Of a stretch of 8,581 nucleotides of DNA, positions 1 to 7,111 are shown piece after piece (positions within the stretch are counted from its first letter, which is position 1; the number at the start of each line of letters is the position of its first letter). Location of the stretch: positions 1 through 8,581 of the forward strand of contig JAZDOR010000161.1 in the NCBI GenBank assembly GCA_043798435.1, given 5' to 3'. This stretch comes from JAGUXG01 sp043798435. Its GTDB lineage: Bacteria > UBA9089 > UBA9088 > JAGUXG01. A program made the translations under genes and the position numbers. The notes under the pieces are model-generated. The model was not told where the DNA came from and searched no databases. It worked only from the letters and a program-made list of their open reading frames with translations.

Positions 1-783
1 CCAAGGCATGCCCTAAAATATTATATCCACATACTTGGCACAGAGACAGAGGAGATAATGAACAGGAGTAAGATACTTGGGCTGGCTTATTTCTATCTCC
101 TTTGTGACCCGAGGTATCATTACTATGCATCCTTTTCTGAACACTATGGCTCTGAGATGGCTAAGAAATGGTGGACCAAAGCCTGTGAGTTTGATGTTGG
201 AACCCCTTTAGGAGACTGGTATGTATTCGCAGAAGGGAGGGACCCATCCGACATAGAGAAGAACTATAAGGTTTATGCCAGGAGATATACAAAGGCTTGT
301 ATCTTAGCCAAGCCTATACCTGCCTGGAACTATAAGTCTTATGGCACAGACTCTACTACCCTGCATATCCTTGATAAGACCTACCGTCCACTTAAAGCAG
401 ATAAAACCCTTGGAGAACCCATCTCTACCATATCCCTCAGGAATGCAGAGGGAGCTATCCTTATCCCACAAGACTCCCCTTTAATCACCCTGAAGAAGAC
501 CTGCGATAAGAAGTATATTGCCAAAGGAGGGACACTGACCTATACCATCACCTACACGAATGAAGGGCAAGGGACAGCAACGGATGTGAGTATCATTGAG
601 GTAATACCAAAAAATTGCGAATTGCGAATTGCGAATTGCGAATCGGAAGATGTAAAGATAAGTTATTGGTATAACGGATGGCAGACAGATTCCAGTCCCT
701 CTGCCACAAAGATAAAGTGGGTAATTCCTGAGGTTGCACCGGGTGAGATGGGCACAACAAGTTTTACTGTGGAGGTGAAATGA
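1..783 (+). CDS. Secreted glycoside-hydrolase-like protein, C-terminal part with terminal DUF11 domain (5' partial)
   Basis: The reading frame is open from base 1, and the 19 codons before the first ATG (58) read as good protein (PRHALKYYIHILGTETEEI), so this is the tail of a longer gene that starts outside the window. Visible residues 1 to about 155 match the end of the last gene in the window: a hydrophobic 'LGLAYFYLL' stretch, a WW/W-rich segment, then 'ARRYTKACILAKP' and 'ISLRNAEGAILI'. This C-terminal beta module is typical of putative glycoside hydrolases of the GHL15 type, an assignment made from memory of the family. From about residue 161 to the end lies one DUF11-type surface domain, with the hallmark 'GGTLTYTITYTNEGQGTATDV' region and a closing 'FTVEVK'. 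The DUF11 loop contains a heptamer tandem repeat (613-643). The stop overlaps the next start as ATGA. A catalytic domain, if present, lies upstream of the window. It is probably extracellular, but the signal peptide cannot be seen. Confidence 0.82.
   Translation, partial: PRHALKYYIHILGTETEEIMNRSKILGLAYFYLLCDPRYHYYASFSEHYGSEMAKKWWTKACEFDVGTPLGDWYVFAEGRDPSDIEKNYKVYARRYTKACILAKPIPAWNYKSYGTDSTTLHILDKTYRPLKADKTLGEPISTISLRNAEGAILIPQDSPLITLKKTCDKKYIAKGGTLTYTITYTNEGQGTATDVSIIEVIPKNCELRIANCESEDVKISYWYNGWQTDSSPSATKIKWVIPEVAPGEMGTTSFTVEVK
613..643 (+). repeat. Heptamer tandem repeat AATTGCG x4 inside the DUF11 coding region
   Basis: Four perfect head-to-tail copies of AATTGCG occupy 613-640, followed by a partial copy (AAT). 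They are translated as roughly KNCELRIANCE, which is unlike DUF11 sequence at this point; a short 'tYv.gSa'-type strand is usual there. The unit length is not a multiple of three. Loss of one copy would place a TAA at 653-655 in frame, and gain of one copy would place a TAA at 672-674 in frame. Either change would remove the last ~45 residues of the protein. Confidence 0.95.
771..778 (+). promoter_or_regulatory. Shine-Dalgarno site for the first GT4 gene
   Basis: GGAGGTGA is a full match to the usual anti-Shine-Dalgarno complement. The GGAGG core ends 4 nt before the ATG at 780. It lies inside the last codons of the preceding gene, so gene 2 has both strong independent ribosome recruitment and ATGA coupling. 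Confidence 0.8.
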
Positions 784-1925
784 AAAAATTTACCGTTATG
801 TCAGTCTTAAGTTTGAATCCAAGAAAGTTGGGCTCCCTTGAGGAGTATACCATTTCTCTTTCTGAGAGCTTAATGGCCGAAGGAAAAAAGAGCATAATTG
901 TTTTTTCAAACCTTCCTCCCAAATGGTTGCTGGAGATATTTAATAAATACAATGTAGAGTTATATACTTGGAAATATAGCAGATTTAGCATAAGCTCAGC
1001 CCTTTTCCTTTATAGATTAGCTAAGAAATGCCAGCCAGATATCATCCACTTCCATTTCGTAGAACTCTTAAGCCTTCCAGTGGCTATTTGTGCCTTCTTA
1101 AACACCCCCATATTCCTCTCTGAACATATCTCAGATACAGGTATAAAGAGAACCTTTTTCAAAGATATTGTGGTCAAGATAATAAGGAATCTTTTTTCAA
1201 GGCTTGTAAGTCAGTTTATCACGCCCTCAAATTATGTAAGAGACAGGCTTATCACAAAGGATTGGATTCCGAAGAGAAAGGTCGCTGTTGTATATAATGG
1301 TGTCAATCTGAAAAGGTTCAATCCTGAGAAAAAGCCAAAGGTATCTATTAGGGATATATATAATATACCCTCTAATGCAGAGATAATAACTACTATTGCC
1401 TATGCCATTCCTGAAAAGGGGATTGGTGATTTTGTTAAGGCAGCATCAATCGTTTATTCAGCCTTTGCCGATGTCCATTTTGTTCATATTGGGGATGGTG
1501 CATATCTTAAAGATTACATAAACCTTGCCAATGAATTAGGTATTTCAGATAAAATAACATTTGCTGGCCTTGTCCCTGAGGAAATATTGGATAGCACCTT
1601 AAATGAAACATTCTGTTTTACCCTTCTTAGTGTTTGGGGAGAAGCCTTTTCCCTTGTCATCCTGGAAGCAATGGCTATGGGAAAACCTGTAATCTCTACC
1701 AATACAGGTGGAACTCCAGAGGCTGTCGTTGATGGAGAGACAGGGTATATTATACCTCCTAATAACCCTTCGGAGTTAGCTAAGGCTATCTTGAAGATGC
1801 TTAACAACAAAGAGGATGCATTAAAGATGGGAGAAAGGGGCAGAAGGAGGGGAGAAGAATTGTATGATGTTAAGATTATGGTGAGAAAGACTCTAAATTT
1901 ATATACAAAACAATGGAAAGCTTGA
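780..1925 (+). CDS. GT4-type glycosyltransferase (GT-B fold), first copy
   Basis: A 381-residue protein, the normal length for GT4 retaining glycosyltransferases, which move a sugar from a nucleotide donor to a lipid- or glycan-linked acceptor on the cytoplasmic side. The N-terminal acceptor domain has 'KLGSLEEYT' (16-24), where the second glycine of the usual GG loop is Ser19, and 'PDIIHFHF' (86-93). The linker is 'VVYNGVNLKRF' (170-180). The C-terminal donor domain has 'PEKG' (211-214), 'HIGDG' (236-240), the E-x7-E pair Glu288/Glu296 in 'GEAFSLVILEAMAMG', and 'GGTPEAV' (310-316). The Arg of the usual 'GRL' before the KG lysine is replaced by Tyr208, while Lys213 is kept. The start is supported by a strong Shine-Dalgarno site and by N-terminal alignment with the paralog at 4229. 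It overlaps its upstream neighbour by 4 nt and the downstream gene by 13 nt. No signal peptide or membrane segment is seen. Donor and acceptor cannot be told from sequence. Confidence 0.93.
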   Translation: MKKFTVMSVLSLNPRKLGSLEEYTISLSESLMAEGKKSIIVFSNLPPKWLLEIFNKYNVELYTWKYSRFSISSALFLYRLAKKCQPDIIHFHFVELLSLPVAICAFLNTPIFLSEHISDTGIKRTFFKDIVVKIIRNLFSRLVSQFITPSNYVRDRLITKDWIPKRKVAVVYNGVNLKRFNPEKKPKVSIRDIYNIPSNAEIITTIAYAIPEKGIGDFVKAASIVYSAFADVHFVHIGDGAYLKDYINLANELGISDKITFAGLVPEEILDSTLNETFCFTLLSVWGEAFSLVILEAMAMGKPVISTNTGGTPEAVVDGETGYIIPPNNPSELAKAILKMLNNKEDALKMGERGRRRGEELYDVKIMVRKTLNLYTKQWKA

Positions 1926-2953
1926 AACTTTTATGGATGAAGCTTAAAACAAAATCTAACTATCAGTTCCATAAGATAGCATTTCACACTGGATTAGACC
2001 TGGCAAGACCAACATTTATCTGGTTTAAGCCTACTTATAGATGCAACTCTAAATGCTCTATGTGCACCATTTGGAGGAAAGGGAGTAAATATCAAGAGTT
2101 GTCTACCCAACAATGGAAGGATATTTTGTTAGATGTGCGAAAGTGGTTAGGAAGGGTTTGGGTTGGATTCCAGGGAGGAGAGGTATTTCTGAGAAATGAT
2201 ATGATTGAGATACTCAGATATGCCTCAGATATTGAATTGGCTACTGAGGCCATAAGCAATGGTTTGCTTATTGACAGAGGGTTGGCAAAAAATATTATAG
2301 ACTGTGGATTGACTGAGTTAAGAATCTCCTTGGATGGAATCAGACCAGAGACCCATAATTTTATTAGGAATGTGGAAGGTGGATATGAAAAGGTGATTTC
2401 TGCCATTGAATATCTCAACGAGTTGAAAGAGGAGAAGAAACAACCAAGGATTGTTATCCAGAGTATAATTATGGGGTATAACATTGATGAAATATTGAAC
2501 CTGGTGAGATTCACTCAAGAAAAGCACTTATCTGGCATATATTTTCAACCCTTAGAGCAGAATATTGAGGAGGAGGAGGATGTTAAATGGTATGAGGGGT
2601 CAGAATTATGGCCAAAGGAAGATAAGTTCCATAAAGTTGTAGAGGTGATAGATGAGCTGATAAGGATGAAGAGAAGGGGTCTTCCAATCATAAATACCAT
2701 TCAACACTTAGAGGCAATGAAGCCTTACTTTTTTGACCCAGAAGGCTTGTATAGAAAGGCAAAAAGCCAGACCTTGACCGTAAAAGGAAATATATGCACG
2801 GCAAGTCTTACAAACTTTATTGTCTATCCAGATGGCAGCCTCAAGAACTGTCATGGGATGGAGCCCATAGGGAATCTGACCCTTGAGTCTGCCAAAACCC
2901 TATGGAAAAACCGCTATAAATGCTGGAAGAAGGGGTGTCCTCTAAAGAGATGA
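1913..2953 (+). CDS. Radical SAM enzyme with C-terminal SPASM-like Fe-S cluster motif
   Basis: 346 residues. The radical SAM core has the cluster motif CxxxCxxC at Cys44, Cys48 and Cys51 (in 'YRCNSKCSMC'), which holds the [4Fe-4S] that cleaves S-adenosylmethionine. The GGE motif is at 88-90 ('GFQGGEVF') and 'RISLDG' is at 137-142. The C-terminal part carries Cys295, then 'YPDGSLKNC' ending in Cys313, 'GN' at 320-321, and Cys337 and Cys342 near the end. This is a short SPASM/Twitch-like arrangement that would bind an auxiliary Fe-S cluster. SPASM enzymes mostly modify peptides, but some act on sugars or other small substrates. The company of glycosyltransferases suggests a glycan or carrier-linked substrate; this is inference, and no precursor peptide gene is visible. 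No clear Shine-Dalgarno site precedes ATG 1913, and the in-frame Met at 1937 has none either, so translation probably depends on coupling to the 13-nt overlapping upstream gene. Confidence 0.92.
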   Translation: MESLKLLWMKLKTKSNYQFHKIAFHTGLDLARPTFIWFKPTYRCNSKCSMCTIWRKGSKYQELSTQQWKDILLDVRKWLGRVWVGFQGGEVFLRNDMIEILRYASDIELATEAISNGLLIDRGLAKNIIDCGLTELRISLDGIRPETHNFIRNVEGGYEKVISAIEYLNELKEEKKQPRIVIQSIIMGYNIDEILNLVRFTQEKHLSGIYFQPLEQNIEEEEDVKWYEGSELWPKEDKFHKVVEVIDELIRMKRRGLPIINTIQHLEAMKPYFFDPEGLYRKAKSQTLTVKGNICTASLTNFIVYPDGSLKNCHGMEPIGNLTLESAKTLWKNRYKCWKKGCPLKR

Positions 2954-4266
2954 AGATAGCCATCTTAGGTGCAGGTATAACAGGATTGACCATCGCCAGA
3001 CTCTTAAATGAATCAGGATACGAGATTGAGGTCTATGAGAAGGAAGATAAAATAGGTGGTCTCTGTCGTTCAGAAATAGTGCAGGGGTTTGTCTATGACA
3101 TAGGTGGTGGGCATGTCATTTATTCTAAAGACAAGGATGTTTTGAAATTTATGCTGGATATCTTAGGAGAAGAAAATACCGTAAAAAATATTCGTAATAC
3201 CAAGATATTCTATAAAGGTAACTATGTAAAGTATCCATTTGAAAATGGATTAGGAGACCTTCAGAAGGAAGACAACTTTGAATGCTTGGTGGGCTATATA
3301 AAAGCTGAATTTGTCAGGCAGATGGGAGCCAGACCTCCTGAAAATTTTAAGGAGTGGATCTACTATCACTTTGGGAAAGGGATTGCAGAAAAATTTATGC
3401 TTCCTTACAACGAAAAGATATGGAAGGCAAACCTTTCAGAAATGAGTGTTGACTGGGTACAGGGTAGGGTTCCTCATGCTCCTTTAGAGGATGTGGTCAG
3501 GTCATCCTTAAACATTTCTACTGAAGGTTACACCCATCAGTCTCTTTTCTTCTATCCAAAGGAGGGTGGAATCCAGACCTTTGTTGAGTTGTTGGTAGAA
3601 CCCATCAGGGCAGAGGTGCTTCTTAATGCTCCTGTAAAGAGCGTTGTGAAAGACGGAAAGAGATGGCTTGTGAATGAAAAAGCTTATGATAAGGTCATCT
3701 CCTCTATACCCATCCACAATCTTATTCCTCTTTTAAGAGATGTCCCTCAACCTGTCATCGATGCCCTTTATAGTCTGAGATTCAATTCTATGGTCTCCTT
3801 CTTAATAGGAATAGATGAAGAGAATATCAGTCCATATTCCTGGATATATCTTCCTGATGAGGATAATGGTCCTTGCCATAAGATTACCTATCTGAGCAAC
3901 TATAGCCCAAATAATGCACCAAGAGGAAAGAGCTCAATTTTGGCTGAGGTAACCCTTAAATCAGAAGACAAGATAAAGATTGACGAAGAATTTCTCGTTG
4001 AGAGCCTGCATAGAAATAAGATGCTACAAAAGTCAAAGGTTGAGTTCGTTGAACATAGAAAGATAGATTATGCTTACATAATCTATGACCTCAATTACCA
4101 GAAGAATACCTCTATAGTCTATAATTATTTAGACGGCTATGGGATTGACACCATTGGTAGATTCGCAAGGTTTAAGTATATCAATATGGATCAAGCCATC
4201 AAAGAAGCTATAGAATATTCAAAAAAATATGAAACAGATTACTGTAATAAACATATTGGACTATAA
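2950..4266 (+). CDS. FAD-dependent oxidoreductase, HemY/COG1232 and UDP-galactopyranose-mutase-like superfamily
   Basis: 438 residues from the preferred ATG at 2950, which gives a canonical Rossmann N-terminus (MKIAILGAGITGL) and an ATGA overlap with the upstream stop. An in-frame ATG at 2920 would add ten residues with no Rossmann character. The dinucleotide-binding signature is GAGITG (7-12), with Glu30 ending the second strand and 'KIGG' (34-37). Other landmarks are 'GGGH' (52-55), 'YPFENG' (95-100), 'PYNEKIW' (152-158), 'FYPKEGGIQTF' (201-211), and the C-terminal FAD-contact block 'GRFARFKYINMD' (403-414). Members of this superfamily include protoporphyrinogen oxidases, amine oxidases and UDP-galactopyranose mutase. 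A heme role is unlikely here because every neighbour is a glycan gene. A redox or isomerisation step on a sugar nucleotide or lipid-linked sugar is more plausible, but the substrate is unknown. Its last 38 nt overlap the next gene in another frame. Confidence 0.88.
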   Translation: MKIAILGAGITGLTIARLLNESGYEIEVYEKEDKIGGLCRSEIVQGFVYDIGGGHVIYSKDKDVLKFMLDILGEENTVKNIRNTKIFYKGNYVKYPFENGLGDLQKEDNFECLVGYIKAEFVRQMGARPPENFKEWIYYHFGKGIAEKFMLPYNEKIWKANLSEMSVDWVQGRVPHAPLEDVVRSSLNISTEGYTHQSLFFYPKEGGIQTFVELLVEPIRAEVLLNAPVKSVVKDGKRWLVNEKAYDKVISSIPIHNLIPLLRDVPQPVIDALYSLRFNSMVSFLIGIDEENISPYSWIYLPDEDNGPCHKITYLSNYSPNNAPRGKSSILAEVTLKSEDKIKIDEEFLVESLHRNKMLQKSKVEFVEHRKIDYAYIIYDLNYQKNTSIVYNYLDGYGIDTIGRFARFKYINMDQAIKEAIEYSKKYETDYCNKHIGL

Positions 4267-5383
4267 CCCTAATAAACTCGGGGGAACAGAGGAGTATACC
4301 ATCAGGCTGAGCCAGAGGTTGAAAGAGAAGGGATGGAAAAGCATCCTGGTCTACTCTGAGATGCCACCTGAAAACCTATACAGGCTCTTTGAGGAGTCAG
4401 GTGCTGAATTAGTGGTCTTGAACCGTCAGAGGTTGGGTAACCTGAGGTATCATTGGGAGCTCTTCAAGTTGATCAGGAAAGATAGACCAGATATTGTCCA
4501 TACAATACATTTTCCTTTTTACAACCTGATTCCTTTGATAATCCGCTTGGCTGGAAGCAAAAATATCTTTATTTCAGAGTGGACTACAGAGTCTCTAAAA
4601 AGGCAAGCTCTTATAAAAAAATGCTTAAACATCTTGAGGAACAGGTTGTATAATATCCTTATTGCCAGAGTAATTGCTATCTCAAGGTGTGTTCTGAAAA
4701 ATAGAATAGCTTACAGCGTTGGGATAGACTCTAAAAAGATGGTTCTGATATATGGTAGTATAAACCTTGAGAGATTTCTTCCAAAAAGAGACCCCAGTCT
4801 TAAGAAAGAGCTTAATATCCCAGAGGAGAATTATGTAATCACTGCCATCTCACATTTAGTGGAAATAAAAGGGATGGACTATCTTTTATATGCCACCCCA
4901 GAGATATTAAGGGCTATACCCAATGTAACCTTCCTGATTGTTGGATATGGAAAAGAGAAGGAGCGACTTATGAGGCTAACAGAGGAGTTGAATGTCAAAG
5001 ATAGGGTCATCTTTACTGGAACAAGGAGTGATACTGAGAGGATATTGAACATAACCGATATATTTGTGATACCCTCCATCTGTGAAGATGCCTTTGCATT
5101 TGTCAATCTCGAAGCAATGGCCTGTGGTAGGCCAATAATTGCAACATATGTAGGTGGAAATCCAGAGGCAGTAGAAGATGGAATAACAGGAATCTTAGTC
5201 CCCCCAAGGGATGCTCATGCAATTACTCAAGCCTGCATAAAACTCCTAAAAGACCAAAACTTGAGAGAAAAAATGGGTGAGGCAGGAAGAAAGAGAGCCG
5301 AGGAACTCTTTGATTTGAATCAGATGGTCAATAAGATTATTGATTTGTATGAGAGATCTCTGGAATGTTATAAGGGTGAATAA
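4229..5383 (+). CDS. GT4-type glycosyltransferase, second copy
   Basis: 384 residues, paralogous to the GT4 gene at 780. The N-termini share the pattern NPxKLGxxEEYTIxLS, and a 14-nt stretch is identical at the DNA level (840-853 and 4289-4302). This copy keeps both glycines of the acceptor loop (Gly18-Gly19). Further landmarks are 'PDIVHTIHF' (87-95), 'LIYGSINLERF' (173-183), 'EIKGMDYL' (212-219), 'IVGYGKEKERL' (237-247) and 'GGNPEAVEDG' (309-318). The usual E-x7-E reads as Asp287/Glu295 in 'CEDAFAFVNLEAMACG', so the first acidic residue is Asp. The canonical Arg of 'GRL' is His209, while Lys214 is kept. The protein should be a cytoplasmic or membrane-peripheral retaining transferase with unknown donor. 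The start is supported by alignment with the paralog. No Shine-Dalgarno site is visible, and the gene begins 38 nt inside its predecessor, so translation probably depends on passage of ribosomes from upstream. Confidence 0.92.
   Translation: MKQITVINILDYNPNKLGGTEEYTIRLSQRLKEKGWKSILVYSEMPPENLYRLFEESGAELVVLNRQRLGNLRYHWELFKLIRKDRPDIVHTIHFPFYNLIPLIIRLAGSKNIFISEWTTESLKRQALIKKCLNILRNRLYNILIARVIAISRCVLKNRIAYSVGIDSKKMVLIYGSINLERFLPKRDPSLKKELNIPEENYVITAISHLVEIKGMDYLLYATPEILRAIPNVTFLIVGYGKEKERLMRLTEELNVKDRVIFTGTRSDTERILNITDIFVIPSICEDAFAFVNLEAMACGRPIIATYVGGNPEAVEDGITGILVPPRDAHAITQACIKLLKDQNLREKMGEAGRKRAEELFDLNQMVNKIIDLYERSLECYKGE
5372..5379 (+). promoter_or_regulatory. Shine-Dalgarno site deciding the start of the GT-C gene
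   Basis: AAGGGTGA ends 5 nt before ATG 5385. This favours 5385 over the in-frame ATG at 5340, which would lie 44 nt inside the upstream gene and add 15 residues without an evident Shine-Dalgarno site. Confidence 0.7.
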
Positions 5384-5384
5384 T

Positions 5385-7109
5385 ATGGAAAGAAACAAAG
5401 TGCAAACTGCCATTCGGGGAATCTCGCTGTTGCTGATTTTAGCAGGATTAATGCTAAATCCTAAATTTGCTGATCTAGATCCATCTTTCAATATTCGTCT
5501 CTGTCAGATTACATTAGTTGCAATAGGAATTGCAATATTAAGTGCCAATTTAGATATTTTACTTATAAAATTTTTCTCGATTCTCATTTTATTCATTATT
5601 ATTGGAAAGTGGCTTAATTTTGGTCTTATAGATGATGCCTACATTATCTTCAGATATGCTTCAAACTTTGCCGATGGACATGGGTTGGTCTTTAATGTAG
5701 GTGAGCGTGTAGAGGGATATACCTGCTTCTTATGGACATTTATTTTAGGGTGTCTAAAAAAGGCAGGAATAGATATTGTTATTGCTGCTCAGATTATTGG
5801 AGTTATGTGTGGATTACTTATCATTTTATTATCTTATCTCTTTATAAAAGAGATGCATAAGCAAGTTATAGATGAAAATCCCTTACTTAGTAAAACCACT
5901 TTATTTATCTTAGGTCTAAACTTTCCTTTAATATATTGGTCCCATACAGGTATGGAAACCACCTTCCATACCTTTTTACTTCTCTGTTCAGCCCTCTTCT
6001 TTGCAAAGTATATCCTTATGAATTACAGAAAGAGAGAGTGCGTATTCTCATCTTCTCTTTTAGCTTTAGCCTCTATGACTCGACCAGAGACTACCTTACT
6101 GTTTCCATTAAATCTATTTTTTATATTTGTTTATACCCGAAAGGGAGAAAGATTGAAAAACACATTGATCTCTGCAGGAATATTTTTGTTGATATATGGA
6201 AGTTACTTTATGTGGAGATACAACTATTATGGATGGCTCTTTCCAAATACCTATTATGTCAAGGTTGACCATTCTTCTTTACTGCTTTTTATAAAAGGAG
6301 TTAAGTACCTCTTAAGGGCTTATATCTCTCATTTTCTATTGGTCATATTTATATTGTTAAGGATATTGCGAGAAAAAGGCCTTGATAGAGTTTCTATTTA
6401 TCTGCTCTCTATTATAATTGTTCAATGCTTGGGAATTATATATGTTGGGGGAGATCATTTTCCAGGGAATCGGTATTTTGTCTCTATGGTTCCTTTCTTA
6501 TTCATCATTGGTCAACCTGAGTATATGAAAATTGCCTTAGCAGCTTCCAGATATTTTGAACGAGAATATATACATTTCAAGCAAGAGATCTTTTTAACGA
6601 AATTTATTCCTACTCTCATAATTATGAACATTGGTATCTTAACCTTCTGGTCATCCTTTTATTTGGATGGGAATGGAGAGGTTGCCATTGGAGAACATTT
6701 ATCTGCGGAAAATTGGTCCAGGATCGGAAAATGGTTAAAAAATAATGCAAAATCCACAGATATAGTTGCAGTAGCCCCTGCAGGTGCTATTCCTTTCTAT
6801 TCAGGATTAAGAACAATAGATATGCTGGGGTTGAATGATCTTTATATCGCCCACAAAAAGGTTAAGATGGGGAAAGGGAGAACTGGTCACGAAAAGTATG
6901 ATAACACCTATGTCTTTAGCAGAAGACCAGATTACATCTACTTAGGTTTAGGTAAACTTCAAGAAGAATATGCTAAGTATGCATTATCGACACATCCAGC
7001 GACTTGCTACAGGGATCTTGCAGAGAACTATTTTCCCCAAAAAGATTATACAATTATATCAGGCTCTTACGAAGAAACGGTTTTTTCTTTTTATAAATTA
7101 AGGGAATGA
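5385..7109 (+). CDS. Multi-pass membrane glycosyltransferase, GT-C fold, AftB-like
   Basis: 574 residues from ATG 5385, one nucleotide after the previous stop. The N-terminal two-thirds is strongly hydrophobic, with roughly ten membrane segments, for example about 12-25, 38-56, 58-76, 132-154, 172-184, 195-211, 262-275, 314-326, 337-353 and 364-376. A first outer loop holds the Asp-Asp pair 83-84 in 'IDDAYIIFRYASN', followed by 'GHGLVFNVGERVEGYT' (98-113). Later landmarks are 'GMETT' (189-193), 'MTRPE' (231-235), 'YYGWLFPNTYY' (281-291) and 'GGDHFPGNRYF' (355-365). The soluble C-terminal part has 'APAGAIPFYSGL' (464-475) and 'IDMLGLND' (478-485). This pattern is what I associate with homologs of mycobacterial AftB (GT89), which adds arabinofuranose from a polyprenyl-phosphate donor outside the membrane. 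The acidic pair in the first loop is the expected catalytic site. The donor sugar here is not known. Assignment to the GT-C type is secure; identity with AftB function is not claimed. Confidence 0.88.
   Translation: MERNKVQTAIRGISLLLILAGLMLNPKFADLDPSFNIRLCQITLVAIGIAILSANLDILLIKFFSILILFIIIGKWLNFGLIDDAYIIFRYASNFADGHGLVFNVGERVEGYTCFLWTFILGCLKKAGIDIVIAAQIIGVMCGLLIILLSYLFIKEMHKQVIDENPLLSKTTLFILGLNFPLIYWSHTGMETTFHTFLLLCSALFFAKYILMNYRKRECVFSSSLLALASMTRPETTLLFPLNLFFIFVYTRKGERLKNTLISAGIFLLIYGSYFMWRYNYYGWLFPNTYYVKVDHSSLLLFIKGVKYLLRAYISHFLLVIFILLRILREKGLDRVSIYLLSIIIVQCLGIIYVGGDHFPGNRYFVSMVPFLFIIGQPEYMKIALAASRYFEREYIHFKQEIFLTKFIPTLIIMNIGILTFWSSFYLDGNGEVAIGEHLSAENWSRIGKWLKNNAKSTDIVAVAPAGAIPFYSGLRTIDMLGLNDLYIAHKKVKMGKGRTGHEKYDNTYVFSRRPDYIYLGLGKLQEEYAKYALSTHPATCYRDLAENYFPQKDYTIISGSYEETVFSFYKLRE
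7101..7105 (+). promoter_or_regulatory. Shine-Dalgarno-like AGGGA before the terminal secreted gene
   Basis: AGGGA lies 6 nt before ATG 7112 and overlaps the final codons of the GT-C gene. It favours 7112 over the next in-frame ATG at 7154, which has only a weak purine run upstream. Confidence 0.55.
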
Positions 7110-7111
7110 TA

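Noticed and set aside
58..60. ATG at 58 as the true start of the first gene
   Set aside because: The frame is open upstream to base 1, and the upstream codons read as protein continuous with the GH-like family, so the gene is truncated by the window edge.
2092..2514. 140-codon minus-strand open frame
   Set aside because: It lies wholly antisense to the radical SAM gene, whose cysteine motifs and SAM landmarks are clear. The antisense product has no recognisable domain.
2566..2582. GAG/AGG repeat resembling an internal Shine-Dalgarno site, followed by ATG at 2580
   Set aside because: It encodes a run of glutamates in the radical SAM protein. The frame opened by that ATG closes after about 20 codons, with no sign of a real peptide.
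1913..2953. RiPP maturation system around the SPASM-type radical SAM enzyme
   Set aside because: No small precursor peptide gene, peptidase or peptide exporter is visible. Overlapping neighbours leave no space for a precursor, although one could lie outside the window.
5936..6268. 110-codon plus-strand open frame in another frame
   Set aside because: It lies inside the GT-C membrane gene, where the main frame carries conserved motifs. It is low-complexity and has no ribosome site of note.
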